A DNA stretch of 64,000 bases from Bacteroidota bacterium (lineage in GTDB: Bacteria; Bacteroidota; Bacteroidia; Chitinophagales; Chitinophagaceae): assembly GCA_013289175.1 (NCBI GenBank), contig JABDAN010000002.1, positions 1 through 64,000 of the forward strand, written 5' to 3'. The notes beneath the pieces are model-generated. The model searched no databases. It was not told the DNA's origin and saw only the letters and a list, made by a program, of their open reading frames with translations. Made by a program: the position numbers and the translations under genes. Below, piece by piece: positions 9,665-19,241 of the stretch; within the stretch, counting starts at the first letter, position 1, and every line of letters begins with the position of its first letter.

Positions 9665-10510
9665 TCACTGAGATTTGGGAAAGGCCCAGACCAAAAAATC
9701 CGGAAATACTTTTCGCCAGCTCTTATAGTCGTGTGTGCCGGTCGGTGACTGAACATAGACCATTCCATCGGGAGACACGACATTTTTCCGCTTTAATAGA
9801 TCCATAATATCTTTGGTATCATCAATGACATCGATCACACTGTCTTTATCCCGGTCCTCCTTTTCTTCTGCAGCGCCGGCATAAAACCAGTACTGAAGCC
9901 CCGGCTTTTTTCTAGATGCTTTGAGCTTGGCGTACATGATCCGGTTTTTTTCATCCGAATAATTACTGTCTTCTGCGGCCAGGTCCCTCCACCAAAAGGA
10001 GCCGGACAATACCCCGACCTTGCTGATCTTATCGGGATGGTTCCAGGCGATATCAAATGCAGACAGTCCACCCAGGGAGCAACCCACGATCGCAACGGAT
10101 TGAAATTTTCGGACGCCGGATTGTTTCTTCGCATAAGGATAGAGTTCACTATTGATAAAATCATCGTAGAAGGCAGCCTGACTGCCCCGGCCCAGGTAAT
10201 CGGGCTTGCCGCTCACTCCATATTCTTTCATGCGGTCGGAGGCTTCCACGCCAATGATCACCAGCGGCAAAATCTTCCCCGCTTTATATAAACTATCCAT
10301 CGTTTCCTTTACACCGAGGGAATCCATGTCCTGACCGTCATTTACAATGAGCAGGTTATAATCCGAACGATCGCTGGGGGGCGGTGTATGCAGAATATGA
10401 AGCGTTATGGATTGTTGCAGGTGTTTGGAGTAGAGATGATCATCCATCTTTTCAGCCTTTTTACAGGCCGTCGCCACCAATAACAAACAAAGACCCCAGT
10501 AAGTTCTCAT
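9665..10510 (-). CDS. Esterase-fold lipoprotein (enterochelin esterase-like)
   Basis: An alpha/beta hydrolase of the esterase D/putative esterase family (PF00756 type), 281 aa. The N-terminus has a lipoprotein signal, hydrophobic run then LLVATAC, so lipidation at Cys16 and an envelope location are expected. The nucleophile elbow is GCSLGG (residues about 142-147). NDGQDMDSLGVKETMDSLY near the front is the region that forms the substrate pocket in this family. GTHDYKSWRK near the C-terminus supplies the catalytic His. Substrate is unknown; members hydrolyse siderophore esters, feruloyl esters or simple esters. It converges with pyrG. Confidence 0.8.
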   Translation of the reverse strand: MRTYWGLCLLLVATACKKAEKMDDHLYSKHLQQSITLHILHTPPPSDRSDYNLLIVNDGQDMDSLGVKETMDSLYKAGKILPLVIIGVEASDRMKEYGVSGKPDYLGRGSQAAFYDDFINSELYPYAKKQSGVRKFQSVAIVGCSLGGLSAFDIAWNHPDKISKVGVLSGSFWWRDLAAEDSNYSDEKNRIMYAKLKASRKKPGLQYWFYAGAAEEKEDRDKDSVIDVIDDTKDIMDLLKRKNVVSPDGMVYVQSPTGTHDYKSWRKVFPDFLVWAFPKSQ

Positions 10511-10538
10511 AGAATAAAGATAGAAAATGCAACATTAG

Positions 10539-10570
10539 TTTGGATAACAAGGGTTATGATCGTAAATTTG
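10539..10570 (+). promoter_or_regulatory. Consensus -33/-7 promoter of tRNA-fMet
   Basis: TTTG at 10539-10542 and TAAATTTG at 10563-10570 are separated by 20 bp and lie 10 bp before the mature tRNA 5' end. This is the best full-length housekeeping Bacteroidota promoter in the window. Confidence 0.75.
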
Positions 10571-10580
10571 CCCTCCACAT

Positions 10581-10655
<75 letters not shown>

Positions 10656-10672
10656 AAACCTTCTCATAATTG

Positions 10673-10697
10673 AACCCCTGTTAATCAGGGGTTTTTG
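10673..10697 (+). terminator. Rho-independent terminator of tRNA-fMet
   Basis: AACCCCTG-TTAAT-CAGGGGTT followed by TTT: an 8-bp stem with a 5-nt loop, 17 nt after the tRNA 3' end. Confidence 0.85.
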
Positions 10698-10974
10698 TAT
10701 TTCGGATCGAGTTATTTGAATTGAATCGTGGAAGGTTTGTTGTAGGCGCTTCACCTTAAATCTGAAGTGACGAATTTTCTTCTTTTTTGCCATTAACAAA
10801 CCATACTCCGTGGTAGCTAACGATACCCAAACGATGGAGACTATTTCAATTTCTGATCCTTCACTCATCCAGACAAGGAACGCTTTTGCATTCAAAAATG
10901 TTAAAATATTTTTATCTAAATCCATTCTGAATCAGGTCAGGCAAAATTCAAAAAAGTATCAGGTAAATTACCTT
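10698..10974. other. Intergenic, no supported gene
   Basis: About 277 bp between the tRNA terminator and the hydrolase start. It is AT-rich. ORF frames on both strands here are extensions or shadows. No repeat of the tRNA 3' end was found that would mark an integration site. Confidence 0.5.
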
Positions 10975-11814
10975 ATGAATAAATTATACCTGATTTGTTT
11001 TACGATGATTTGCTGTTTTTTTGGAGAACAGTCGCTTGGACAATCAGTCATACCATATGGTTCTAATGGGGGTAGTTATGTAACGATCTTTAATAAAAAG
11101 ATCTACTATGAAGAATATGGGAAAGGTGTCCCATTGATTATGTTGGAAGGAGGCATGAAAAGTATTAAAGACTTCTCATTTTGCATTCCTGAATTGATGA
11201 AACATTTTAGGGTCATCGCGCCGGACGATCCTGGACAAGGGAGGTCCGAAATGTTAGATACGATGACTTATGATTTATTGGCCGACTATGCCTCCAAACT
11301 AATTGATATTCTAAAATTAGATAGCGCCTACGTGATCGGTTGGAGTGATGGAGGAATAGCTGCCTTAATTTTATCGGTTAAACGACCAGATAAAATTAAA
11401 AAGGTTTTGGTTTCAGGAGCCAACTATACAAAAGATTCCTATGTCTCCTATGATTCAGCCAGAAAGGACAGCTTGGAACTCCTTCCTCCTGGCTATCAAC
11501 TATCTCCCGAAGACCAGAAATGGGCAGATAGTTATTTTATTGCGAATAGAGCCAACTGGAGGAAAATTGTAAATGACAGGAAAGTGATGTGGGATCAGCC
11601 TTATTATTTTCCGAAAGAATTATTCAGCAAAATGAAAATTCCTGTTATGATTGTATCTGGCGACAGGGATATGATTAAACTGGAACACAGTATTGAAATG
11701 TATCGTTTGATAAAAAAAGGTCAGCTATGTATTTTGCCAAATACAAGTCACGATGTTTTCAATGAGAGGCCTGAGCTCATCAGTGAGATTGCTACTCATT
11801 TCTTTGAAAAATAA
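10975..11814 (+). CDS. Secreted alpha/beta hydrolase
   Basis: A 279-aa alpha/beta hydrolase fold protein. I chose the ATG at 10975 because it gives a signal peptide (MNKLYLICFTMICCFFGEQSLGQ); the track's GTG start 55 codons earlier adds a tail with no family likeness. The nucleophile elbow is GWSDGG. The oxyanion region is LEGGMKSIKDF. The acid and base are probably the Asp in VSGDRDMI and the His in NTSHDVFNERPE. The closest relatives in memory are proline iminopeptidase- or lactonase-like small hydrolases; substrate is unknown. It is clearly more AT-rich than its neighbours, with many TTA, ATA and AAA codons, which suggests a different history. Converges with the DUF4846 gene. Confidence 0.8.
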   Translation: MNKLYLICFTMICCFFGEQSLGQSVIPYGSNGGSYVTIFNKKIYYEEYGKGVPLIMLEGGMKSIKDFSFCIPELMKHFRVIAPDDPGQGRSEMLDTMTYDLLADYASKLIDILKLDSAYVIGWSDGGIAALILSVKRPDKIKKVLVSGANYTKDSYVSYDSARKDSLELLPPGYQLSPEDQKWADSYFIANRANWRKIVNDRKVMWDQPYYFPKELFSKMKIPVMIVSGDRDMIKLEHSIEMYRLIKKGQLCILPNTSHDVFNERPELISEIATHFFEK

Positions 11815-11845
11815 GAACACGATGTGCAATCCTTACGCCCTTTCA

Positions 11846-12670
11846 TCATTCAAATTTTTTTAGGTAATAAGATTCAAAGCGACAGGAAGCTGTTTGAATC
11901 GCGCCTTTTCCCAGATGATACCACGGGCTCCATTCGGGTTCGTAGGGATTGGCCAGAACATAGATGGACTGAGCGGGCATATATCCTTCCACCAATTTAT
12001 ACAAAGTGTCTCCGCGATCGCTCAGGGCCTCATCCATGACCAGACAACAATGACCGGGATGACCTGGAAAAATAATAACGGTACCGGTCTCAAGTCGGCT
12101 GGCAGATTTCAGTTCCCGGCAAAGTGAAACGGTATTCGCATAGGCATAAACGATATCCAAGTACCGTCTTAGGGCTGTGTGGGAGATGATATCAATGGGA
12201 GCTGCGGTCTGGCGTAGATGTATGGAGTTGGCCTGCAAGACAGGTCTCATTCCGTGCAGATAGGCAGAAAAAGTATAATAGTCGCCCGAATTGAAATGAA
12301 ATCCGATCTGGTCATATTTTTTCTGACCAAACAGATACTCCGATCTCAGCCGGATGAGTGCATCGGCACATTGTTGTAAGTCCGCATGGCCTACATCATA
12401 ACTTAGTATGGCAACATGTTTTTCCTGGTCTTCTACGGGATTTCCCTTAAAGTCCAGAATCGGTCCATCTTGGACGGGGAGATGTTGCAGAAAATAACAC
12501 CAGGAGTCCCGGGGATAAGCGACGGGTTGAAGATGCGGGATTTTTACCATACCGGCATCTACGTCATCACTGGAATTTGCGGATCGGCGCCATGCGAAGC
12601 GACCAACAGAGATGAATGCGATCAGGGCAGTGGGAATAATCAATAATAAAAACCGGACAGGGGTTTGCAT
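11846..12670 (-). CDS. DUF4846 family protein
   Basis: A 274-aa protein with an N-terminal signal-anchor (RFLLLIIPTALIAFISVGRF), so extracytoplasmic. The body matches what I recall of DUF4846: DSWCYFLQHLPV, a short VAILSYDVG strand, QCADALIRLRSEYLF, and GHCCLVMDEAL near the end. Members are common in Bacteroidota and usually annotated as hypothetical or lipoprotein. There is no lipobox Cys here. No enzymatic function is established. It lies 99 bp from the PBP1A stop on the same strand. Confidence 0.75.
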   Translation of the reverse strand: MQTPVRFLLLIIPTALIAFISVGRFAWRRSANSSDDVDAGMVKIPHLQPVAYPRDSWCYFLQHLPVQDGPILDFKGNPVEDQEKHVAILSYDVGHADLQQCADALIRLRSEYLFGQKKYDQIGFHFNSGDYYTFSAYLHGMRPVLQANSIHLRQTAAPIDIISHTALRRYLDIVYAYANTVSLCRELKSASRLETGTVIIFPGHPGHCCLVMDEALSDRGDTLYKLVEGYMPAQSIYVLANPYEPEWSPWYHLGKGAIQTASCRFESYYLKKFE

Positions 12671-12769
12671 GAGTGAGTTTACTCATGGATGCAGAAGCGA
12701 ATGGATTCCATAGTCCGGGACCCTCCTTCACAAAATCTTAAGAGTTGACCTTGCAACCTGTCCCCAAGA

Positions 12770-15163
12770 TTATTTTCCTCCGAATAGCCGTTTGAAAAAT
12801 CCTTTCTTTTTCTTCTCTTCGGCGGCCGGTGTGGTCTTTACGGGGTCAATTTTTTTTTTACCGCCATTGGCTTCGTCTAGTATGCGTTGTTCGTCCGGAG
12901 AGAGTTTAGAATCCACCGGGACATGGGGTGAGCTGGTGTCCAGGTAATCTCCGGCATGACCATTTCCCTGATTATCACCTTCAGCACCGGGCGCAATCGT
13001 CGGGTCGATGATGTGGGAGTAATCATACATCATGTCGGCCTTCATATTTTCGGGTTGTACAAACCTCGCTTTGCGGTTAAGGCCTACGTCTTTGTCGGCT
13101 GCTGTTTTTGCATAAAAATATTCCCAGATAGGACGGGCTGCCCTTCCGCCCTCACCCAAACCTCCGTCCAGCCGGATGAAATTATCATCGCAGCCGATCC
13201 AAACGCCGGCCAGCAGTTGAGGCGTATACCCAATAAACCAGGCATCGGTATTGTTCTGTGTGGTACCTGTTTTGCCACCCATTTCAGCCAGACCCAGCCG
13301 GTCACGCATGCCAGCCGCCGTTCCGATGTCGACCGTTCCTTGCATCATGCGACACATAGTATAAGCCGTATTTTGACTTATGACTTCCTTCCTTTCTGTA
13401 TCGAAGCGGTCAAGCACATTTCCGTTTTTATCTTCTATACGAACGATATAATAAGGCTTGGTGCTGAAGCCGCCGGAAGGAAACATCGTATATCCCCACA
13501 TCATTTCATAAAGAGAAATTTCAATGGCACCCAGGGCAAGGGAAGGGTAGGCTTCCATCTTGGATTTGATATTGATATTGTGTAGGAAGTCGACAAAGCG
13601 CTTGGGTCCAACCTGCTTCATAATGGAAGCAGAGGCGCAGTTTAAGGAGTGGGCCAGGGCGGTGGCCATGGTTACCTGTGGATCCATTTTACATTTACCT
13701 CCGGCCGGTACCAGTCCGAATCCTTCAAAATATTGTGCTTCGTTGTCCACAATGGTTTCCGGTGTGAATCCCGCATCTTCAATGGCATCTGCATACAACA
13801 ATGGCTTTATGGATGAACCCACCTGACGCTTTGTATTCAGATTGGCATGATCGAATTTGTAGGTTTTAAAATCAATTCCACCGATCCAGGCTTTCACCGC
13901 GCCACTCATCGGGTCCATTGCCAGAAAGGCTGTCTGCATCATCTGGTGGTTATACTTGATGGAATCCAAGGGCGTCATGACGGTGTCGGTTTCCCGCCGG
14001 GAATTCCAGGCGAATACTTTCATGGCAGTCGGCTGGTCGAATGATTTTCGAATCTCTGCAGCAGGCACGCCGTCATCTTCCATATTTCTCCATCTTTCTG
14101 TATTGCGGATAAGAGACTCCAGGATATTGGAGTGGTCTTTCCATACCAATCCCTTGCGGATGGAGGGTTGGATGTTGAGTACTTTTTGCAGACTGGGCAC
14201 TTGTTTGGCGACCGCTTCCTCGGCATAGAGCTGCATGCGGGGATTGATGGTGGTATAGATCCGCAAACCATCTTCATACAAGTCATAGGGTTCACCCGTC
14301 GCCGGATTTTTATGTTCCTTACACCATTTTTTCAAATCGTCCCGGATCACGTCGCGGAAATAAGGAGCCAGTCCGTTGTTCTCATCGAGTTTCTTATAGT
14401 TTGACAGATCGTTGGGTATCATTTTGTATTTCCGGCCTTCTTCCTCGGTGATATAGTTGCTTTCCACCATCCGGTTGATCACCACATTGCGCCGTTCAAA
14501 AGCAGCTTTTGGATTTTTTCTGGGATTGTATAACGTGTTTCCGCTGAGCATGCCGATCAGCATGGCTGCTTCATTGACGGAAAGCTGGTCGGGTTCCTTC
14601 TGAAAAAAAGTTCGGCTTGCATTGCGGATCCCGTAAACATTGTCTCCGAACGGTACGGCATTCAGGTAGAGGGCGATGATTTCCTCCTTGGTAAAATTTC
14701 TTTCCAGGCGCACGGCAGTGATCCACTCTTTTAGTTTTTCAATGCCGCGCCGGGCCATATTGTGGGAACCCTGTCCCAGCATGTATTTGGCCAGCTGCTG
14801 GGTTATGGTGCTTCCACCTCCGTCCCGACCCAGTTTTACAACGGCCCGCAAGACGCCCATGCCATCGATCCCTGAGTGCTCGTAAAACCTTTTGTCTTCA
14901 GTAGAGAGCAGGGCGTTGACGGCATTTTTAGAGATATCGTGGTACTCCACATTGCTGCGGTTGCTTTTGTCTTTATAATATTTGCCCATCAAGGTCCCAT
15001 CATCGGCATAGACTTCGGAAGCCAGCATGATGGAAGGATTTTCTAACTCTTTTAAAGAAGGCAGGGGACCGAATACGCCTAAGTTTATCAGGAACAGCAA
15101 TAGGATAAAAGCGACCAGACCGGTGAAAAAAATCTTCCAGAATATGGGAACTGCTTTGCGCAT
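12770..15163 (-). CDS. Bifunctional penicillin-binding protein 1A
   Basis: A class A PBP that polymerises lipid II and crosslinks peptidoglycan in the periplasm, 797 aa. One N-terminal membrane anchor (residues 8-29). GT51 domain: STEDKRFYEHSG with catalytic Glu89, then GGSTITQQLAKYMLG (116-130) and LYLNAVPFGDNVYG. Transpeptidase domain: SSIK at 450-453 (Ser450 nucleophile), SLN at 506-508, KTGT at 631-634. The tail is Lys-rich and low-complexity and ends KRLFGGK, as often seen in Bacteroidota PBP1A. The gene lies downstream of the PorW/SprE gene on the same strand, with about 100 bp between them. Confidence 0.96.
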   Translation of the reverse strand: MRKAVPIFWKIFFTGLVAFILLLFLINLGVFGPLPSLKELENPSIMLASEVYADDGTLMGKYYKDKSNRSNVEYHDISKNAVNALLSTEDKRFYEHSGIDGMGVLRAVVKLGRDGGGSTITQQLAKYMLGQGSHNMARRGIEKLKEWITAVRLERNFTKEEIIALYLNAVPFGDNVYGIRNASRTFFQKEPDQLSVNEAAMLIGMLSGNTLYNPRKNPKAAFERRNVVINRMVESNYITEEEGRKYKMIPNDLSNYKKLDENNGLAPYFRDVIRDDLKKWCKEHKNPATGEPYDLYEDGLRIYTTINPRMQLYAEEAVAKQVPSLQKVLNIQPSIRKGLVWKDHSNILESLIRNTERWRNMEDDGVPAAEIRKSFDQPTAMKVFAWNSRRETDTVMTPLDSIKYNHQMMQTAFLAMDPMSGAVKAWIGGIDFKTYKFDHANLNTKRQVGSSIKPLLYADAIEDAGFTPETIVDNEAQYFEGFGLVPAGGKCKMDPQVTMATALAHSLNCASASIMKQVGPKRFVDFLHNINIKSKMEAYPSLALGAIEISLYEMMWGYTMFPSGGFSTKPYYIVRIEDKNGNVLDRFDTERKEVISQNTAYTMCRMMQGTVDIGTAAGMRDRLGLAEMGGKTGTTQNNTDAWFIGYTPQLLAGVWIGCDDNFIRLDGGLGEGGRAARPIWEYFYAKTAADKDVGLNRKARFVQPENMKADMMYDYSHIIDPTIAPGAEGDNQGNGHAGDYLDTSSPHVPVDSKLSPDEQRILDEANGGKKKIDPVKTTPAAEEKKKKGFFKRLFGGK

Positions 15164-15265
15164 ATTTTTAATATTAAATCATTTTCATAAGTCCTATTCT
15201 TCTTTCGCCACGGTCACCCTCACGTAAATCCGACCCTGGAAGTTACCGGGAAGGATTTTTCCGGA

Positions 15266-18247
15266 TTACTTGCCGGCAGGAAATTTATCAGGCACATTCA
15301 CCTGCAAAAATCTTTTATAGAGTTGCATGTCCATATTGGCCTTCAGGATCTGCAGGTTCTGATCATCGATGATGATGAAGTAGTATTTGCCGGCCGGTAA
15401 CCAAGGAATAATTTCTCTGGGCGCTGCATTACCGGCTTTGTCCAGGTAAGTCAGGGCGGCCGCGGCGTCTTCAAATCCGTGAATGATCATCAGTTTAACG
15501 CTGTCATTGATCGATTCCTTGCTGGTTTCGAAATTTTTTCCATAGAAATTTTCCCGGTCATAACGATCGAAGGCATTTTTTGATTCGGTTACATAAACCG
15601 GATCCACCTTATTCATCACCAGGACGACGGATTGCGGTTTATCCGGCGACCAGGTATAGGGTGACACAAACAAGGCCTGAGCCCTGAGCTGTTGGGCGTC
15701 CAGCTTTTTGATGACGATCTGTGAACTGTCGCGTTTCAAGCTCGGCATATTCAGGGACTTGGATTTCATTTCCGCTGAATCAATGGTTTTGGCCAGGGCT
15801 GCTGCGTTGGCCAGACGGGCAATGCTGTCTTCGGCCATCCGGTTCACGTGCAGGTTGCGCAAGTAGTTTTCTATTTTCTCCCTTTCATTTAAAACTCGCA
15901 GGAGATTCTTGGCTTTTGCCGCCATGGTGGTACCCGTGTATTTTGTAATAATGGTGTTTAAGGTGACTTTGCCAATGCTGTCATAGCGGTAATGGATATA
16001 GTAGACGGCCTCGACGTAGAGGAGCTGAGGTGTCCAGTATTTCTCTCCATAGGTACTGTCAAGGGCCAGCTTTTCCTTCGCGGCTTCGTCAAAATGTCCC
16101 TCAATCATTTGTTCGTATACATTCTCATAAGCCCGGGTGGCCAGGGTGCGCACCGGCATGTCTTCGGGTTGTTTGGATGGATTTTGGATCATCGCCAGCC
16201 AGCGGCTGCTGGGGAAGCGCTGCTTCATCATCGCCAGAATCCTTGCGGCATTGGCAGAATCGTTTAAATGCAAGTAACAATAGTATTGATCGAAGAGTGC
16301 TTCCTGAAAGAACCGGGTATCGGGAAATCTTGTTTCCAGGCTGTCATACATTTTCAGGGCAGTCCGGTAATCGGGTATATAGTCCTGAAGGGCCTTGCCC
16401 AAAATAAAAAAAGCCATTTCTACAGAATCCTGGGATTTTTTTAGTTTTTCCGGTGTCAGCGGAACGGCTTCCAGCAACTTTTGGGCAGTTAATTCCGGTG
16501 CCTGTGGCGCGACCGGTGTATTTTCTGCACCGTTCAACACCAGATTGCTGGCGGGTGTCAGACCCGTGACCTGTCGGTTGATCATCGCCTGAACTTCCCA
16601 GTTGTCGACATTGGGCCGGTTACCCCATTTTGATTTAAAGTTATTGTATCCACTGGCTTTGACGGCCTGATTATAAAAGTACCAGTCGCCCTGACCGGTA
16701 TTGCTGAACATATCGATGGTCGGAGTGTTGCCCGCAAATCCGTAACCGGCCGAACCTCCGCCAAAATTATCTTCTTCCTTGAGCCCTTGTTGTCTGCGGT
16801 AAGCCCGCAACATTTTTTTGATATAGTCATCCCTTTCTGCTGGCGTCATGGCAGCGATCATTTGAAGGCTGTCCTGTCTTTGAATGATCAGGATTTCAGG
16901 AACGATATGGCTTAGCGCGATTTTTCTGTCCAGCAATATCTTCAGTGAATCGGCAATCATCGGATTGCTTGTATTGACGCTGTCGTAAGCATATTTGGCT
17001 TGCGGATACATTTTGTCTTCCATGAAGATCCATCCCAGTTTCAGAAAAGCGCGGTCGCGGTTGTATCCTAGGCCATTGGCGTGTTCTATACATTTTTTGT
17101 AATAAATGCGGGCCGCTTTTCGATCATTTCTCTCCAGTTCCATTTCTGCTGCCACATAATAAATGACATCCAGGTAGGGCTGGTAAATCTCCTTTCGGGC
17201 CATGCGCATGAGCGCATTGAGATTTTTTTGAATATAATTCGCGTCCTTGGCGCCGCTGCCATTGTTGTCCCGGATGGCATTGAGCCGGGCGTATACGGAG
17301 AGTGCCGGATCCAGCGTATTGGTAGATGCTTTTTCAAACCAGGCTTTGGCAGCTGCCGGGTTGTTGCTCCGCTCATAGAGTTGGGCAATGAGGTATTCCC
17401 AGCGCGCGGCTTCTCCCTGGTCGGTGGTATTGTCCAGGGCCAGGCTGAGATGATAAGCAGCACTGTCCCACTGTTTGATTTTGTAGTTCCACAAAGCCTG
17501 CATTTCATGCAGGGAAGGTTTGAGGCGGGCAGGAAAGTTCGGATCCTCTTTGAGTACCTCGATCAATACGGCGCCGCGCGTTAATTTATCCTGTTGAAAA
17601 TAGGTTCTGATCTGCCAGATAAAAGATTCATTTCGGCTAGGCGGGGTGGTGAAAACCTTTTTTAACAGGCTGGTTTTTTCGTCCGTGGAAACGGTGAAGG
17701 CGTTTCCCCCGTCTGCATTGCTTCCAATGGGAATGGGATAGCCGTCTGGATCCCGGGGAGCATAGGCGTAATTGACAAACTGGAAAAGAATATGAGCGGA
17801 ATCCAGGTTGTTTTTATAAAAATAGGCACGACCCATCAGCATATACAGATTGTCATTCCAGCTGTTTCTCAGGTCATGCAGTAAAACGGCCGAATTCACT
17901 TTATCCAATACGGAATCCAAGTTTCTTTTGTCCTTGGATGTCGCCTCCAGGGTATAGTTGTAAAAAGGCAGCAGTTGGGTATAGTCCTCCCTGAACTGTG
18001 CTTTGGCCCGGGCCAAGACTTCATTGAGTTTGTTGTTGGTATTGAAGTACCAGTTGTATTGGGTGATGGTATTCTGCAGCAGTGCGCGGGCATCGGTCCA
18101 CTTGGTATCGGTCGTCTTTTCATAACCCAGGCTCCGGTCTTCATACCGGGGTGGTTTTTTCAGATCATAGTCCACTCCAACCTGGCCGAATGAGACCAAG
18201 GGGAAGATTAATGATAGAAAAATAACCGAGGCGACGATCCGTTTCAC
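15266..18247 (-). CDS. Type IX secretion protein PorW/SprE-like (TPR)
   Basis: A 993-aa periplasmic protein with many helical TPR-like repeats. N-terminal landmarks such as WTDARALLQNTITQYNWYFN and LMGRAYFYKNNLDSAHILF are what I recall of the Bacteroidota family that includes gliding protein SprE and P. gingivalis PorW, needed for type IX secretion and gliding. The signal peptide is of type I (LSLIFPLVSFGQ) without a lipobox Cys, whereas characterised members are lipoproteins. A disordered Gln- and Gly-rich stretch sits near the middle (EEDNFGGGSAGYGF). The last 120 residues form a compact domain ending in KRFLQVNVPDKF. No other T9SS gene is in the window. Confidence 0.8.
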   Translation of the reverse strand: MKRIVASVIFLSLIFPLVSFGQVGVDYDLKKPPRYEDRSLGYEKTTDTKWTDARALLQNTITQYNWYFNTNNKLNEVLARAKAQFREDYTQLLPFYNYTLEATSKDKRNLDSVLDKVNSAVLLHDLRNSWNDNLYMLMGRAYFYKNNLDSAHILFQFVNYAYAPRDPDGYPIPIGSNADGGNAFTVSTDEKTSLLKKVFTTPPSRNESFIWQIRTYFQQDKLTRGAVLIEVLKEDPNFPARLKPSLHEMQALWNYKIKQWDSAAYHLSLALDNTTDQGEAARWEYLIAQLYERSNNPAAAKAWFEKASTNTLDPALSVYARLNAIRDNNGSGAKDANYIQKNLNALMRMARKEIYQPYLDVIYYVAAEMELERNDRKAARIYYKKCIEHANGLGYNRDRAFLKLGWIFMEDKMYPQAKYAYDSVNTSNPMIADSLKILLDRKIALSHIVPEILIIQRQDSLQMIAAMTPAERDDYIKKMLRAYRRQQGLKEEDNFGGGSAGYGFAGNTPTIDMFSNTGQGDWYFYNQAVKASGYNNFKSKWGNRPNVDNWEVQAMINRQVTGLTPASNLVLNGAENTPVAPQAPELTAQKLLEAVPLTPEKLKKSQDSVEMAFFILGKALQDYIPDYRTALKMYDSLETRFPDTRFFQEALFDQYYCYLHLNDSANAARILAMMKQRFPSSRWLAMIQNPSKQPEDMPVRTLATRAYENVYEQMIEGHFDEAAKEKLALDSTYGEKYWTPQLLYVEAVYYIHYRYDSIGKVTLNTIITKYTGTTMAAKAKNLLRVLNEREKIENYLRNLHVNRMAEDSIARLANAAALAKTIDSAEMKSKSLNMPSLKRDSSQIVIKKLDAQQLRAQALFVSPYTWSPDKPQSVVLVMNKVDPVYVTESKNAFDRYDRENFYGKNFETSKESINDSVKLMIIHGFEDAAAALTYLDKAGNAAPREIIPWLPAGKYYFIIIDDQNLQILKANMDMQLYKRFLQVNVPDKFPAGK

Positions 18248-18386
18248 CCTTCAACCTTTAGGATTGCATGCAAACTAAAAAGTTATTAACTGATAAACCC
18301 ATAATTTATTTTAAAATTTCACCAATTTAAGGCCGTTTTAACCTGCAAACCAATAACTTGTTATCTTTAAGCCGCAATATCCGCAT

Positions 18387-18782
18387 ATGGCCAAATTCGA
18401 TGCCAATTCCACCCTTAAGCGATTACAGAACCGCTACCGCCTGGTGGTGATGAACGACGACACCTATGAAGAAGTGGTCACATTCAAGCTTTCCCGGCTC
18501 AGTGTATATGTATTTCTCAGCACGGTTTTTGTGTTACTGACCGGTCTTACAGTTGCTTTAATTGTATTTACTCCATTAAAACTTTATATCCCCGGATATG
18601 GAGATTTAAATAATACTACGGAGTTGCGTGAACTAAAAATACGTACTGATTCGTTAGAGATGGAAATGAGGTACCGGGATCAGTATTTTCAGAGCCTGAA
18701 AACGGTTTTGGAGGGTGGAAGTACGGTAAAAGTGGATACAACGGCCCTTAAGATTCCGAAAGCGGAAAAAATCGACGATTGA
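18387..18782 (+). CDS. M23-type membrane partner of bactofilin, no peptidase domain
   Basis: A 131-aa single-pass membrane protein. Residues 1-40 (NRYRLVVMNDDTYEEVVTFK) are cytosolic, residues 43-66 are a membrane helix, and IPGYGDLNN follows on the periplasmic side before a coiled coil (RELKIRTDSLEMEMRYRD). From memory this matches the N-terminal part of the M23 peptidases that sit just upstream of bactofilin genes in Bacteroidota. Those proteins continue for about 150 residues into a LytM/M23 domain. Here the frame ends at residue 131 with no HxxxD or HxH motif, and the bactofilin gene begins 12 bp later, so the domain is absent rather than frameshifted. It could anchor bactofilin at the membrane. 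Confidence 0.65.
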   Translation: MAKFDANSTLKRLQNRYRLVVMNDDTYEEVVTFKLSRLSVYVFLSTVFVLLTGLTVALIVFTPLKLYIPGYGDLNNTTELRELKIRTDSLEMEMRYRDQYFQSLKTVLEGGSTVKVDTTALKIPKAEKIDD

Positions 18783-18794
18783 AATCTAATACCA

Positions 18795-19241
18795 ATGTTT
18801 AATAACAAATCCAAATCTGAAACAGCAGAGACAGTTACTCCTCCCGGCAGCGCCAGCCTGATTGGCAGCGGAACCTCCCTCAAAGGGGATATTACCAGCA
18901 ACGGTGACTTAAGGATTGACGGCACCCTGGTGGGCAACATCATCTGTACTTCCAAGGTCATCATCGGCGCAAACGGCGTGGTGGAAGGGGATATCAGTGG
19001 GCAGACCGCCGATATCATGGGGAAGGTCAGTGGCACCATCAAGGTAAAAGAGTTGCTTCAGTTGAAGAGCAACTGCCAGGTAAATGGCAACCTGTATTCT
19101 GCCAAACTCCAGATCGAACCGGCCGCCAATTTCAATGGTCAGTGTCATATGGTGGTAGAGCAGGCAACCGGAAATGTCAAAACAGGTTCTGAGTCCAGAA
19201 AAGACGATTACCTGAAGAGTCCTTCGCTGGCCATATCCTAA
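18795..19241 (+). CDS. Bactofilin, polymer-forming cytoskeletal protein
   Basis: A 148-aa bactofilin. The central beta-helix is visible as short repeats rich in Gly, Asp and Val: GTSLKGDITSNGDLRIDGTL, then GNIICTSKVIIGANGVVEGD and further turns to about residue 120. The short N-terminal tail (MFNNKSKSE) and the disordered C-terminal tail are typical. Bactofilins polymerise without nucleotide at the cytoplasmic membrane and direct local cell-wall synthesis. The upstream membrane protein lies 12 bp away and is probably its membrane partner. Confidence 0.92.
   Translation: MFNNKSKSETAETVTPPGSASLIGSGTSLKGDITSNGDLRIDGTLVGNIICTSKVIIGANGVVEGDISGQTADIMGKVSGTIKVKELLQLKSNCQVNGNLYSAKLQIEPAANFNGQCHMVVEQATGNVKTGSESRKDDYLKSPSLAIS

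Noticed and set aside
12956-13585. Plus-strand 209-aa ORF
   Set aside because: Antisense shadow of the PBP1A gene.
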